A DNA stretch of 64,000 bases from Marifrigoribacter sp965178585 (lineage in GTDB: Bacteria > Bacteroidota > Bacteroidia > Flavobacteriales > Flavobacteriaceae). Shown piece after piece: positions 52,911 through 62,381 of this stretch (its first letter is position 1; each line of letters begins with the position of its first letter). The notes beneath the pieces are model-generated. The model did not search any database. It saw nothing but the letters and a program-made list of their open reading frames with translations, and was not told where the DNA came from. Made by a program: the position numbers and the translations under genes. The stretch spans positions 1,798,001 through 1,862,000 of the forward strand of contig OZ238267.1 in assembly GCA_965178585.1 (NCBI GenBank), in the 5' to 3' direction.

Positions 52911-55334
52911 ATGTTTAAACATTTATCTTATTTATTATTAATCATCATTTCTTCTACAGCATTTTCACAAGAAAAGAAAAGTATTGAAGCTGTTAGAATA
53001 GATACTCCTCCAAAGATCGATGGTGTTTTAGGCGATGAAATATGGAAATCATTACCCATTGCCACTAATTTTAATATGTTCGAACCTGGTAACGAAGGAA
53101 CTATTAATAGTGAGTATCAAACTGAAGTTAAAATTGCTTATGATGACAATGCTGTGTATGTAGCAGCATCCATGTTTGACCCAAACCCAGATGAAATATT
53201 AAGTCAATTAAGTCAAAGGGATGAAGTATTTGTACAAGCAGATTTATTTTACATCGCATTAAATACCTTTAACGACGGAATAAATGAAACGCGATTTTAT
53301 GTAACCAGTGCAGGAACCATAGGTGATTCTAAAAGTTCACAAAACAGAAATGATTTTAACTATAATGTAGTTTTTAATTGCAAAACCTCTAGAAACGAAA
53401 AGGGTTGGTATGCAGAATTTAGAATACCTTATAACGCATTACGATTCCCAGAAATAGAAACTCAAGACTGGAGTGTTAATTTTTATAGACAGATAAAAAA
53501 CAAGAACGAAACTCATAGTTGGAACTTTATCGATAATAAAGTTGGAAATCAAAAACTTTACAACGGTTTAGTTACTGGTGTTAAAGATATTAATCCTCCT
53601 ATAAGATTAACCTTCTATCCTTTTGCACAAGGTGTAGTTTCGACATTTGATGGTGATACAGAAACAAATTTTACTGCAGGACTAGATTTAAAATATGGAA
53701 TTTCTGATAGTTTTACATTAGACCTAACTTTAGTTCCAGATTTCGGTCAAACTGCATTTGATGAAGTTCGATTAAATCTAGGACCGTTTGAACAAACCTT
53801 TGGAGAAAACAGAGCTTTCTTTACAGAAGGTGTTGAATTATTTAATAAAGGGCGATTATTTTTCTCAAGAAGAATTGGCGGGCCACCCTCTGGTGAAATT
53901 GAAGATCTTGATGAAAATGAAGTTGCTTCTGAGCTTCCTTCTAGTGTAAATATTATTAATGCAGTAAAAGTTTCTGGAAGAACAAAAAAAGGGCTGGGTG
54001 TTGGTTTTTTAAATTCAATTACTGAAAGAACTTATGCAGTTATTCAAGATACAATTACGGGTAATCAACGTAAAGAACTTATAGAACCATTAGCTAATTA
54101 TAATGTTTTTGTTTTAGATCAAGAATTTAATGGAAATTCATCTGTTTCTTTGATTAATACAAATGTATTAAGAGAAGGTAGTGAATTTAGAGATGCTAAT
54201 GTAACAGCAGGAGTATTTAGTTTTGCAGATAAAAAAAACACTTTTAGAACTGCGGGAAGAGCCATTTTTAGTAATGTAAATTATGGAGAAGGATTTAAAA
54301 CTGGATTTCAGTCTGAACTTGATATTTTCAGAATCAAAGGAAATTTAAGGTATCGAGTGGGACATGATTTCGCGAATACTACACTTGATATAAACGACTT
54401 AGGTGTAAACTTCAGAAATAATTTTAACAATTTTGTTGGAGGAATATCTTATGAAATATTCGAACCTACAAAAACTTTTAACAAATACCGAATTGGGTTC
54501 ACTGCTAGACATAGAAGGTTATATAAGCCTAGCATTCAGACGGAAAATAATTTTAACATAAACTCCTTTTTTATAACTGTCGAACGTTTTGCATTTGGAT
54601 TGAATGCTAATTTTAATAGTAAACGAGAAGATTACTTTGAGCCTCGTGTAGATGGAAGGTATGTTACTTATGCACCTAATTTTGGAATGAACGGTTGGAT
54701 ATCAACCGATTTCAGAAAGAAGTTCGCTTTTGACTTTAGAGCAGGATTTAGATCGTATGTAGAAGACCCACAGCATAATTATAGTGTAAGTTTTGAACCG
54801 AGATACCGATTTTCAGAGCATTTCTTAGTAGTTTGGGAAACAGATCTATATTTGAGTAATGACAATAAAGGATATGTTTATGATAATGAAGTTGATATCT
54901 ATTTTGGACAACGTAATATTAGAAATCTCGAAAATTCATTACAAGCAAGCTATAATTTTGATCCCTATAAAGCAATTGATTTACGATTTAGAAATTTTTG
55001 GGGTACAGCAGATTATAAAGATCAATTATTCTTCTTGCTAAATGAAGATGGTTCTTTAACACAAACCGACTACGATACAACTGAAAACGATCCTAATACC
55101 AATTTCAATATTTGGAATATTGATTTAAGTTTTAGATGGCGCTTTGCCCCAGGAAGTGAAGCTACCTTACTTTACAGGAATCAAATTTTTAATCAAGATA
55201 ACTACTCTTATATAAACTATGGAGAAAGTTTGGACAGTTTATTTGAACAACCAGCACAACATACTGTTTCATTACGAATTACCTATTTCTTAGATTATAA
55301 TAATATTAAGAATGTTTTTAAAAAAAATTCCTAA
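52911..55334 (+). CDS. DUF5916 outer-membrane protein with carbohydrate-binding-like domain
   Basis: The protein has 807 residues. A signal peptide (about 1-19, ending FSQ) precedes a CBM9-like domain (about 25-210, with PKIDGVLGDEIWK and VRIDTPP). The DUF5916 domain occupies the rest and looks like a beta-barrel (LDLTLVPDFGQTAFDEVRLNLGPFEQTF, ENRAFFTEGVELF), with many alternating aromatic residues and a final strand. It is probably an outer-membrane protein of unknown substrate. It seems monocistronic. Confidence 0.85.
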   Translation: MFKHLSYLLLIIISSTAFSQEKKSIEAVRIDTPPKIDGVLGDEIWKSLPIATNFNMFEPGNEGTINSEYQTEVKIAYDDNAVYVAASMFDPNPDEILSQLSQRDEVFVQADLFYIALNTFNDGINETRFYVTSAGTIGDSKSSQNRNDFNYNVVFNCKTSRNEKGWYAEFRIPYNALRFPEIETQDWSVNFYRQIKNKNETHSWNFIDNKVGNQKLYNGLVTGVKDINPPIRLTFYPFAQGVVSTFDGDTETNFTAGLDLKYGISDSFTLDLTLVPDFGQTAFDEVRLNLGPFEQTFGENRAFFTEGVELFNKGRLFFSRRIGGPPSGEIEDLDENEVASELPSSVNIINAVKVSGRTKKGLGVGFLNSITERTYAVIQDTITGNQRKELIEPLANYNVFVLDQEFNGNSSVSLINTNVLREGSEFRDANVTAGVFSFADKKNTFRTAGRAIFSNVNYGEGFKTGFQSELDIFRIKGNLRYRVGHDFANTTLDINDLGVNFRNNFNNFVGGISYEIFEPTKTFNKYRIGFTARHRRLYKPSIQTENNFNINSFFITVERFAFGLNANFNSKREDYFEPRVDGRYVTYAPNFGMNGWISTDFRKKFAFDFRAGFRSYVEDPQHNYSVSFEPRYRFSEHFLVVWETDLYLSNDNKGYVYDNEVDIYFGQRNIRNLENSLQASYNFDPYKAIDLRFRNFWGTADYKDQLFFLLNEDGSLTQTDYDTTENDPNTNFNIWNIDLSFRWRFAPGSEATLLYRNQIFNQDNYSYINYGESLDSLFEQPAQHTVSLRITYFLDYNNIKNVFKKNS

Positions 55335-55390
55335 ATAATTAAATTGCCTAATCTTAGTTATTATAGTATTTTCACGTTATAATTAAAGGA

Positions 55391-56056
55391 ATGATAGAGG
55401 TAAAAAATATTCACAAATATTATGATGAACTGCACGTTTTAAAAGGTGTAGATTTAAAGATTAATAAGAAAGAAATCATATCGATAGTTGGAGCTTCGGG
55501 AACAGGAAAAACTACTTTACTTCAGATATTAGGCACATTAGATACTTTTTCTAAGACAGATCAAGAAAGTTCATTAATCATTAATGGAAAAGATATCTCA
55601 TCCCTAAATCGAAATCAATTAGCTAAATTCAGAAATGAAAATTTAGGCTTTATTTTTCAATTTCATCAATTATTACCTGAGTTTACAGCTTTAGAAAATG
55701 TTTGTATTCCTGCTTTTATAAAGAAAACACCTAAAGAAGTAGCTGAAAAAAGAGCTAAAGAATTATTGTCATTTTTAAATCTTTCAGATAGAGAAAATCA
55801 TAAACCCAATGAATTGTCTGGAGGGGAACAACAACGAGTTGCTGTTGCGAGATCTTTAATCAATAATCCTGCAATAATACTAGCTGATGAGCCTAGCGGA
55901 AATCTTGATACAGAAAGTGCAGAAAGCCTTCATAATTTATTTTTTAAACTAAGAGATGAATTTGGACAAACTTTTGTTATCGTCACTCATAACAACGAAC
56001 TAGCAAATATGGCAGATCGTAAATTAGTTATGAAAGACGGAAAGATTGTTTTATAA
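55391..56056 (+). CDS. ABC transporter ATP-binding protein, LolD/MacB type
   Basis: This 221-residue ATPase has Walker A GASGTGKTTLLQ, FQFHQLLPEFTALENV (Q-loop area), signature LSGGEQQRVAVARSL and Walker B ILADEPSGNLD, followed by the H-loop in VTHNNELA. It resembles LolD and MacB-type ATPases that power lipoprotein release or efflux. No permease gene is adjacent, so the partner must be elsewhere. It is 2 bases before the TIGR02757 gene. Confidence 0.88.
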   Translation: MIEVKNIHKYYDELHVLKGVDLKINKKEIISIVGASGTGKTTLLQILGTLDTFSKTDQESSLIINGKDISSLNRNQLAKFRNENLGFIFQFHQLLPEFTALENVCIPAFIKKTPKEVAEKRAKELLSFLNLSDRENHKPNELSGGEQQRVAVARSLINNPAIILADEPSGNLDTESAESLHNLFFKLRDEFGQTFVIVTHNNELANMADRKLVMKDGKIVL

Positions 56057-56058
56057 CA

Positions 56059-56835
56059 ATGAATCAAAAAGATCTTAAAGAGTTTTTAGATTCCAAAGTG
56101 AATTTATACAATAACAAAAAGTTTATTGAAAGTGACCCAATCCAAATTCCACATCAATTAAAAAACTTAGGAGCAAAAAAGGAAGATCTTGAAATTATTA
56201 GTTTTTTAGTAGCTACTATTGCTTGGGGAAACAGAAAAAGTATAATTAAAAATGGTAATCGGCTATTATCAATCATGGGCGACTCCCCCTTTGATTTTGT
56301 AGAGAATTATACCGAAAATGATTCAAAGTATCTTTCGGGCTTTGTACATAGAACATTTAATGAAAATGATTTGAATTATTTTATCATAGCATTACAACAT
56401 ATTTATAAGTATCATGGAGGTTTAGAGTCTATATTTTCAAACAATATAAAAGATAGTTCATTACAATATTCCATCCATATTTTTAAAAAACTGTTTTTTA
56501 GTTTACCACATTTACAAAGAACCGAGAAGCACGTGAGCGATCCTCTTAAGAATTCAGCAGCAAAACGAATCAATATGTTTTTAAGATGGATGATAAGAAA
56601 TGACAAAAATGGAGTTGATTTCGGTATTTGGAAAACCATTCCATCATCAGTTCTATCTTGCCCTTTAGATGTTCATACAGGAAATGTATCTAGAAAACTA
56701 GGATTAATAAAGCGAAGGCAAAATGATGCCAAGTCTTTAATGGAATTGGATACATCATTGAGAAAATTAGATCCTATGGACCCTGTTAAATATGATTTTG
56801 CCTTATTTGGCCTAGGTGTTTTTGAATCATTTTAA
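56059..56835 (+). CDS. TIGR02757 family protein, function unknown
   Basis: This 258-residue helical, cytoplasmic protein is of TIGR02757. Conserved segments are DPIQIPHQL, SFLVATIAWGNRKSII, FVHRTFNENDLNYFI and SCPLDVHTGNVSRKLGLI, and the Lys/Arg-rich linking helices resemble those of DNA glycosylase-like helix-hairpin proteins. No catalytic residue can be named. It is co-transcribed with the ABC ATPase (2-base gap). Confidence 0.85.
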   Translation: MNQKDLKEFLDSKVNLYNNKKFIESDPIQIPHQLKNLGAKKEDLEIISFLVATIAWGNRKSIIKNGNRLLSIMGDSPFDFVENYTENDSKYLSGFVHRTFNENDLNYFIIALQHIYKYHGGLESIFSNNIKDSSLQYSIHIFKKLFFSLPHLQRTEKHVSDPLKNSAAKRINMFLRWMIRNDKNGVDFGIWKTIPSSVLSCPLDVHTGNVSRKLGLIKRRQNDAKSLMELDTSLRKLDPMDPVKYDFALFGLGVFESF

Positions 56836-56940
56836 CAATTTACACAAAACATTAGTGTATTTCATCGAATTAATTTGTTTTTAATCTTGTTTTATAGAAT
56901 AAAGGCTTATTATTGTTATTATAATTAAATCCCCAAAACA

Positions 56941-57546
56941 ATGAAAAATTTATTCTTTATTACATTTTATTCCTTTCTAATTCTTTTTATAGGTTGTTCT
57001 GAAGAAAGAATTCAAAATGACATCCAAGAAAATAATCAAAGAAATGTAGTTGAAACTACTTATGTAATTGATTTAATCGCTGGTCAAAATACTGATTCTG
57101 GAAATATTATTGTAACAGTAATCGATGGAAATCTTGATGTAACTTATGAAACTGAAGGTGATTGGGTAATCCTAGAAGTCCATTTATTTGTTGGTGATCC
57201 AAATGATTTACCTGTTAACAATGGAGGAAACCCAATAATTGGGCAATTTCCTTATTCAGAATCATATTCTCCAGGTGAAACAAGCATAACTTTTAATAAT
57301 ATCATTGAAATTCCATCAGGTGAAAGTGTTTGGATTGCTGCTCATGCAGTTGTTTTAAATACGGTAACTGGACAGGAAGAAACTGCTTGGGCAGCTGGAG
57401 TTCCTATTAATAGTGGAGGGAATGGTAATGGAGGAAATGGAAATGGTAATGGCAATGTAAATGGCAATGGAGGAAATGGAAATGGAGGAAGTTGGGCAAT
57501 GTGGTTTGAAATAATTAATAGCGGCGATGGCGGCGGCCCATTTTAA
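56941..57546 (+). CDS. Lipoprotein with a Gly/Asn-rich repeat inside a predicted surface domain
   Basis: The protein has 201 residues. A lipoprotein signal (MKNLFFITFYSFLILFIGC) precedes a beta-rich domain (about 40-150) with VIDLIAGQNTDSG and EVHLFVGDPNDLP. The motif ETAWAAG and the later SWAMWFE resemble the linked ETAW-WAMYF pair of a secreted-protein domain family in other prokaryotes, as I recall it. Here they are separated by about 25 residues of Gly/Asn repeat instead of a short link. The encoded repeat may vary in length. Function unknown. The gene stands alone with a terminator after it. Confidence 0.65.
   Translation: MKNLFFITFYSFLILFIGCSEERIQNDIQENNQRNVVETTYVIDLIAGQNTDSGNIIVTVIDGNLDVTYETEGDWVILEVHLFVGDPNDLPVNNGGNPIIGQFPYSESYSPGETSITFNNIIEIPSGESVWIAAHAVVLNTVTGQEETAWAAGVPINSGGNGNGGNGNGNGNVNGNGGNGNGGSWAMWFEIINSGDGGGPF
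57417..57489 (+). repeat. In-frame hexanucleotide-type repeat encoding Gly/Asn
   Basis: The DNA is built from degenerate units near AATGGN, mostly read as Gly-Asn pairs. Because units are multiples of three bases, expansion or contraction would change loop length without shifting frame. Slippage or recombination could make it vary between strains. Confidence 0.75.
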
Positions 57547-57577
57547 AACTAATAGCTACTAAAACATAAATATTATT

Positions 57578-57612
57578 AAATGCCTTTGTTAATTAACAAA
57601 GGCATTTTTTTT
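57578..57612. terminator. Palindromic terminator after the repeat lipoprotein
   Basis: Positions 57578-57607 form a perfect 30-base palindrome, with arms AAATGCCTTTGTTAA and TTAACAAAGGCATTT, followed by a T run. A strong bidirectional-capable hairpin. Confidence 0.9.
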
Positions 57613-57688
57613 TAATATAAAGAACCTTTTTTGTTAGTTACCTCATTTATTATTCAGCAATGATTATATTTGTCCAATAAATATTGGA

Positions 57689-59626
57689 ATGCAGTTTAAA
57701 CACCCTGAGCTTCTTTACGCACTATTTCTTCTTCTCATTCCTATTTTTATTCATCTTTTTCAATTACGAAAATTCCAGAAAGTAGCATTCACCAATGTAT
57801 CTTTTTTAAAAAAAGTTAGCATTGAAACTCGTAAAAGCTCTCAACTTAAAAAATGGTTAACCCTATTGATGAGAATGTTAGCATTTGCTTGTTTAATAAT
57901 AGCATTCGCTCAACCCTACTCTGCATCCAAAACCGCTTTAAATACCAATAAGGAAACAGTTGTTTATATTGACAACTCATTTAGCATGCAATTAAAAGGG
58001 CCTGAAGGAGCTACATTACAAAGAGCATTACAAGAATTATATGCACAGAAAATTAGTGATTCTAAGATTAGTTGGTTCACCAATGATATTTCTATATTAA
58101 ATTCGAACCATCAAGATTTTAAAAACGATATTTTATCAATAAACTACTCACAAAAGCAACTCTCTGCTAAAGAAGTATTATTGAAATCCGATCAATTATT
58201 TACAAAAAACAATCCTTCAACAGAAAAGAGACTAATATATTTATCAGATTTTCAAACAAATGAAGAGTTTCCTGAAATTCCAACTGATTTAATAGTTGAT
58301 GTTGTTCAATTAAAGCATAGCGAAGTTTCCAATATTAGTATTGATACTGCTTATATTTCAAAAAAGGACATATCCTCCATTAAGTTGATGGCACAAATTT
58401 CTGCTCAAGGAAATGTCCCTGAAACTATTTCAGTTTCATTATTCAACAAGAATGTTCTATTTGCAAAAACTGCAGTTAATTTTACAGATAACTCGAATAA
58501 AATCCAATCGAAGATTATCACTTTTGAAATACCAAACAATATAGAGTTTGATGGTAAAATTGAGTTAAATGATCCAAATCTTTTATTTGATAATTCACTC
58601 TTCTTTAATATAAATATTCCAAAAAAAATCAAGGTCTTATCTGTAAATGAAAAAGCTTCAAGTTATTTAAATCGAATCTTCAATTCAACTGAGTTTGAAT
58701 TAATGCAACAAAACTCCGAAAGTTTAAACTATAATGATTTTTCAAAGCAAAATTTTATTATTATTAATGAATTAGACATTATTCCAGAGTCTTTAACAAC
58801 TGCAATTAAATCATTCTCAGATAATGGCGGCTCGGTTTTAATAATCCCTTCAAACAATGCAAATATTGATCAGTATAACTCTTTATTCTCCAAATTACAA
58901 TTTGGAAAACTATCTCAATTAAACATTCAAGAAAAAAAGATTACTCAAATTGTTTTTGATCATCCATTATATAGTGATGTATTTGAAAAAAAGGTAACCA
59001 ATTTTCAATATCCAAAAGTCAATTCTTTTTATTCATTAACAACCAACCAACCAGCTGTTTTAAAATTCGAAGACACACAAGCGTTTGTTTTACAGAATAA
59101 AAACAACTATTTGTTTACTGCAGCTATTAATAAAGATAATTCAAACTTTCAAAGTTCGCCATTAATTGTTCCAACATTATATAATATGGCAAAACAAAGC
59201 TTACCACTTCCTAAATTATATTATGAAATTGGAAACCAGAATAGTTATTCTATACCTGTAACTTTAGGGCAAGATGAAATTTTGAAAATTACTGACAGTA
59301 TAAATAGTTTTATTCCGCTGCAACAAACCAAGGCAAATCAGGTTAATATTACTACATTAGAAAATCCTTCAACAGCAGGAACTCTAACTATTAAAAAAGA
59401 CCAAAATCCAATAGAGAAAGTTAGTTATAATTATAATAGAAAAGAAAGTTCATTATTGTTTTCCAACCCCGAAAATTGGAAAAACACAAATGTATATAGT
59501 AATATTAACGAATTGTTTAGCTCTATTAATCAAGATAATACAATTCATAATTATTGGAAATGGTTTGCTATTTTTGCATTGCTATTTCTTGTTTTAGAAA
59601 TGATTATATTAAAATTTTACAAATGA
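57689..59626 (+). CDS. BatA-like membrane protein with vWA-type domain
   Basis: The protein has 645 residues. The N-terminal BatA domain (FKHPELLYALFLLLIPIFIH, then KVAFTNVSFLKKV) is followed by a second helix (about 60-80) and a vWA-like part with the MIDAS-type DNSFS at 97-101 and LIYLSDFQTNEEF. A large periplasmic region and a final helix (WKWFAIFALLFLVLEMIIL) follow. Relatives belong to the aerotolerance (Bat) group. The first residues suit a membrane protein without cleaved signal. It overlaps the dihydroorotase-like gene in ATGA, with TGA as stop. Confidence 0.82.
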   Translation: MQFKHPELLYALFLLLIPIFIHLFQLRKFQKVAFTNVSFLKKVSIETRKSSQLKKWLTLLMRMLAFACLIIAFAQPYSASKTALNTNKETVVYIDNSFSMQLKGPEGATLQRALQELYAQKISDSKISWFTNDISILNSNHQDFKNDILSINYSQKQLSAKEVLLKSDQLFTKNNPSTEKRLIYLSDFQTNEEFPEIPTDLIVDVVQLKHSEVSNISIDTAYISKKDISSIKLMAQISAQGNVPETISVSLFNKNVLFAKTAVNFTDNSNKIQSKIITFEIPNNIEFDGKIELNDPNLLFDNSLFFNINIPKKIKVLSVNEKASSYLNRIFNSTEFELMQQNSESLNYNDFSKQNFIIINELDIIPESLTTAIKSFSDNGGSVLIIPSNNANIDQYNSLFSKLQFGKLSQLNIQEKKITQIVFDHPLYSDVFEKKVTNFQYPKVNSFYSLTTNQPAVLKFEDTQAFVLQNKNNYLFTAAINKDNSNFQSSPLIVPTLYNMAKQSLPLPKLYYEIGNQNSYSIPVTLGQDEILKITDSINSFIPLQQTKANQVNITTLENPSTAGTLTIKKDQNPIEKVSYNYNRKESSLLFSNPENWKNTNVYSNINELFSSINQDNTIHNYWKWFAIFALLFLVLEMIILKFYK

Positions 59627-60876
59627 ATATTTTATTAAAATCGGCTACCATTATTGACGACTCAAGTAAACATCACCTTAAAAAAAGAGATGTACTTATT
59701 GAAAATGGAGTGATCTCAAAAATAGCCTCATCAATAACTAATTCGAAAAATATTAAGGAAGTTAAACTCACAAACTTACATATTTCACAAGGTTGGTTTG
59801 ATAGTAGTGTTTCTTTTGGAGAACCTGGTTTTGAAGAAAGAGAGACAATATCTAATGGATTAATAACAGCAGCTCATAGTGGTTATACCCACGTTGCAGT
59901 AAATACGAATACCAATCCTGTAACCGATAACAAATCAACAATAAAATATTTAAAATCTGAGGCTGAAAAAAATATAGTAGACCTCCATCCTATTGGTGCA
60001 CTAACAAGTAAATGTGAAGGGGAAGATTTAGCAGAACTTTTTGATATGAAAAATGAAGGTGCTGTATCTTTCTATGATTATAAATCTCCAATTAAAAACC
60101 CTAACCTTCTTAAAATAGCCTTACAATACTCACAAACATTTGATGGATTAATACAATCCTTTCCTTTTGAAAAATCTATAGCACAAAATGGAATGGTCAA
60201 TGAGGAAATTAATAGCACAAAGTTGGGTTTAAAAGGAATTCCGAGTTTAGCTGAAGAACTACAAATAATTAGAGACTTGTACATTTTAGAATATACTGGA
60301 GGAAAACTTCATATTCCTACTATTTCAACTAAAAAATCTGTTTCATTGATTAAAGAAGCTAAGAAAAAAGGACTCAATGTAACTTGTAGTGTTGCTATTA
60401 ACAACCTTGTATTAACTGATGATGTTTTAGAGACATTCGAAACTAATTACAAGCTTTTACCGCCTCTAAGAACATCTAAAGATATTAAAGCGCTAATTAA
60501 AGGTATAAAAGATGGAACTATTGATGCTGTAACAAGCGATCATAACCCTATAGACATTGAGCACAAGAAAATTGAATTTGACCACGCATTTTATGGAAGT
60601 ATCGGTTTAGAAAGCTCATTTGGTGCATTAAACAATCTACTTTCTACAGAGTCAACTATTAATCTACTTACGGGTTTAAAAGATGAATTTTCAATTCCAG
60701 CTCATAAAATTGAAGAGAATTCTAAGGCAGATATTACAATGTTTAATCCAAATAAGGAATGGACATTTAGCGAAGATCATATAATATCAACTTCAAAGAA
60801 TGCTGCATTATTAGGAAGTAACCTAAAAGGTGTTGTATATGGAATTATCGCTAATAATAAATCAGTATTTAATTAA
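59623..60876 (+). CDS. Dihydroorotase-like protein lacking zinc ligands (probable pseudoenzyme)
   Basis: This 417-residue amidohydrolase is aligned by eye to dihydroorotase. The usual D-x-HxH-x-R-x-PG is here FDSSVSFGEPG, so both zinc histidines are Ser62 and Ser64 and the substrate arginine is Gly66. The PHH motif is INN with Asn260 and Asn261. The DHxP motif SDHNP is kept with Asp306. It is likely non-catalytic, similar to the inactive partner subunits that stabilise aspartate transcarbamoylase. A true dihydroorotase must be elsewhere. The start is ATG 59623, overlapping the BatA-like stop in ATGA; earlier starts lie inside that gene. It may still have kept another role. Confidence 0.78.
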   Translation: MNILLKSATIIDDSSKHHLKKRDVLIENGVISKIASSITNSKNIKEVKLTNLHISQGWFDSSVSFGEPGFEERETISNGLITAAHSGYTHVAVNTNTNPVTDNKSTIKYLKSEAEKNIVDLHPIGALTSKCEGEDLAELFDMKNEGAVSFYDYKSPIKNPNLLKIALQYSQTFDGLIQSFPFEKSIAQNGMVNEEINSTKLGLKGIPSLAEELQIIRDLYILEYTGGKLHIPTISTKKSVSLIKEAKKKGLNVTCSVAINNLVLTDDVLETFETNYKLLPPLRTSKDIKALIKGIKDGTIDAVTSDHNPIDIEHKKIEFDHAFYGSIGLESSFGALNNLLSTESTINLLTGLKDEFSIPAHKIEENSKADITMFNPNKEWTFSEDHIISTSKNAALLGSNLKGVVYGIIANNKSVFN

Positions 60877-61199
60877 TGAATCAAAAAGGAAATTTTAAAG
60901 CGATACTGGCATATCTATCATTTATAGGTTTAATAATAGCTTATATATTAAATATGGAAGAAAAAGATAAGTTTGTAACCTACCACATTAAAAATATGTT
61001 TGGTTTGGTTATTATTCTTTTTATAACGACTACTTTTTTTCAAGGCAATGATTTTTTACAATATATAGGTCAATTTTCATGGACTGCCTGCTTTTTTCTG
61101 TGGGTCTATTCTCTAATAATGGCAATAACTGGAAAAGAAAAAGGAATTCCAGTACTAACAGATTTATTTCAAAAATGGTTTAAATTTCTTGATCAATAA
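60876..61199 (+). CDS. DUF4870-like small membrane protein
   Basis: This 107-residue protein has about three membrane segments (near 10-28, 43-60 and 66-88). The arrangement, with KFVTYHIKNMFGLVI after the first helix, recalls the DUF4870/Tic20-like group. Its ATG overlaps the previous TAA (TAATG) and its TAA is immediately before the next ATG, so it is part of a tightly packed operon. Confidence 0.65.
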   Translation: MNQKGNFKAILAYLSFIGLIIAYILNMEEKDKFVTYHIKNMFGLVIILFITTTFFQGNDFLQYIGQFSWTACFFLWVYSLIMAITGKEKGIPVLTDLFQKWFKFLDQ

Positions 61200-61859
61200 A
61201 TGAATAAGCAAAAACTCTCTTTAGAACACAATTATAGAGCTTCAGATTTAAGTGATACTATTAAAGCTCCAGTAATTATAATGCTTCACGGCTATGGATC
61301 CGACGAAAACGATTTGTTTTCATTTGCATCTGAACTACCCTCAAAATACACAATTATATCTTTAAAAGCACCATACCCTATGCAGCCCTATGGTAATGCC
61401 TGGTATGCAATTCATTTTGACAATGTTGACGGAAAATGGAGCGATGACAATCAAGCAATTGAATCAAGAGATAAAGTTTCAAAATGTATTGATGAAATCA
61501 TCGAAAAATACAATATTAACTCTGAAAACATAACACTATTAGGGTTTAGTCAAGGAACTATACTAAGTTTTTCAGTGGCTTTAAGTTATCCAAATAAAAT
61601 TAAAAATGTTATTGGGCTAAGCGGTTATATCAATGAAGCTATTTTTAAAGAAAACTATCGTAATAATAATTTTGAAAACCTTTCCATATATTCATCTCAT
61701 GGCAGTGTAGACCAAGTGATTCCTGTAGATTGGTCTAGAAAAACTAAACCTTTTTTAAATGAACTCAATATAGATTGTGAGTATTCAGAATTTCCAGTAG
61801 GTCATGGAGTTTCTCCTCAAAATTTTTATGATTTTAAAACTTGGTTAGAAAATCATTAA
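61200..61859 (+). CDS. Alpha/beta hydrolase, phospholipase/carboxylesterase family
   Basis: This 219-residue serine esterase has oxyanion motif MLHGYGSDENDLF, nucleophile elbow GFSQG, likely catalytic Asp in HGSVDQVIP and His in VGHGVS. Length and motifs fit the carboxylesterase/thioesterase group (YpfH/LYPLA-like). No signal peptide. Substrate not readable. It ends the plus-strand group that began with the BatA-like gene and converges on the next gene. Confidence 0.9.
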   Translation: MNKQKLSLEHNYRASDLSDTIKAPVIIMLHGYGSDENDLFSFASELPSKYTIISLKAPYPMQPYGNAWYAIHFDNVDGKWSDDNQAIESRDKVSKCIDEIIEKYNINSENITLLGFSQGTILSFSVALSYPNKIKNVIGLSGYINEAIFKENYRNNNFENLSIYSSHGSVDQVIPVDWSRKTKPFLNELNIDCEYSEFPVGHGVSPQNFYDFKTWLENH

Positions 61860-61872
61860 TCAGTTTTTAATT

Positions 61873-62379
61873 CTACATAGAAGGATACATTAAAGAAGAA
61901 ACTTGATGAAATTCTATAGTTCTATCTTTATTAACATAATATTCTAGCACCATTTCTCCCCAATAACGGCCATCGGTAAAGTCTGCTATAATCCACTTAT
62001 GGTTTAAAAACTTTAATTTATTAATTTTCATATCACCATTAATACCCTCATAAGGTACTAATTGGTTATTACCTTTTTTAAGGTTTTGATCATATATATA
62101 ATCTGAAACAAAAGTTTCTATTTCATTAGCTTCAAATCCTAAACTCTCTATATAAGACACCGCGTTTTCATTCCCTTGAAGCGTAAAGTAATTAGAATTA
62201 GATAATGCTTCTAATGAATCAGTCATATTGATAAGTCCATCCTCAAGAACAGAAATTTTCCTTTTCTGAGATTCAATTTTGTTTTCTTGTTTTTCAAATA
62301 TCTTTTTCTCATTCATATACTGAAAAATTACAAACAGTATAGCAAAAAAGAATAAATACATAAATATTGTACGTTTCAT
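61873..62379 (-). CDS. Anchored coiled-coil protein, function unknown
   Basis: This 168-residue protein has an N-terminal membrane segment (MYLFFFAILFVIFQYM), a short coiled coil (about 24-60) and a C-terminal domain with LKFLNHKWIIADFTDGRYWGEMVLEY. In other Flavobacteriaceae it follows the MBL gene, and is sometimes called hydrolase, with no motif to support that. It is co-transcribed with the MBL gene (2-base gap). Confidence 0.6.
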   Translation of the reverse strand: MKRTIFMYLFFFAILFVIFQYMNEKKIFEKQENKIESQKRKISVLEDGLINMTDSLEALSNSNYFTLQGNENAVSYIESLGFEANEIETFVSDYIYDQNLKKGNNQLVPYEGINGDMKINKLKFLNHKWIIADFTDGRYWGEMVLEYYVNKDRTIEFHQVSSLMYPSM

Positions 62380-62381
62380 AA

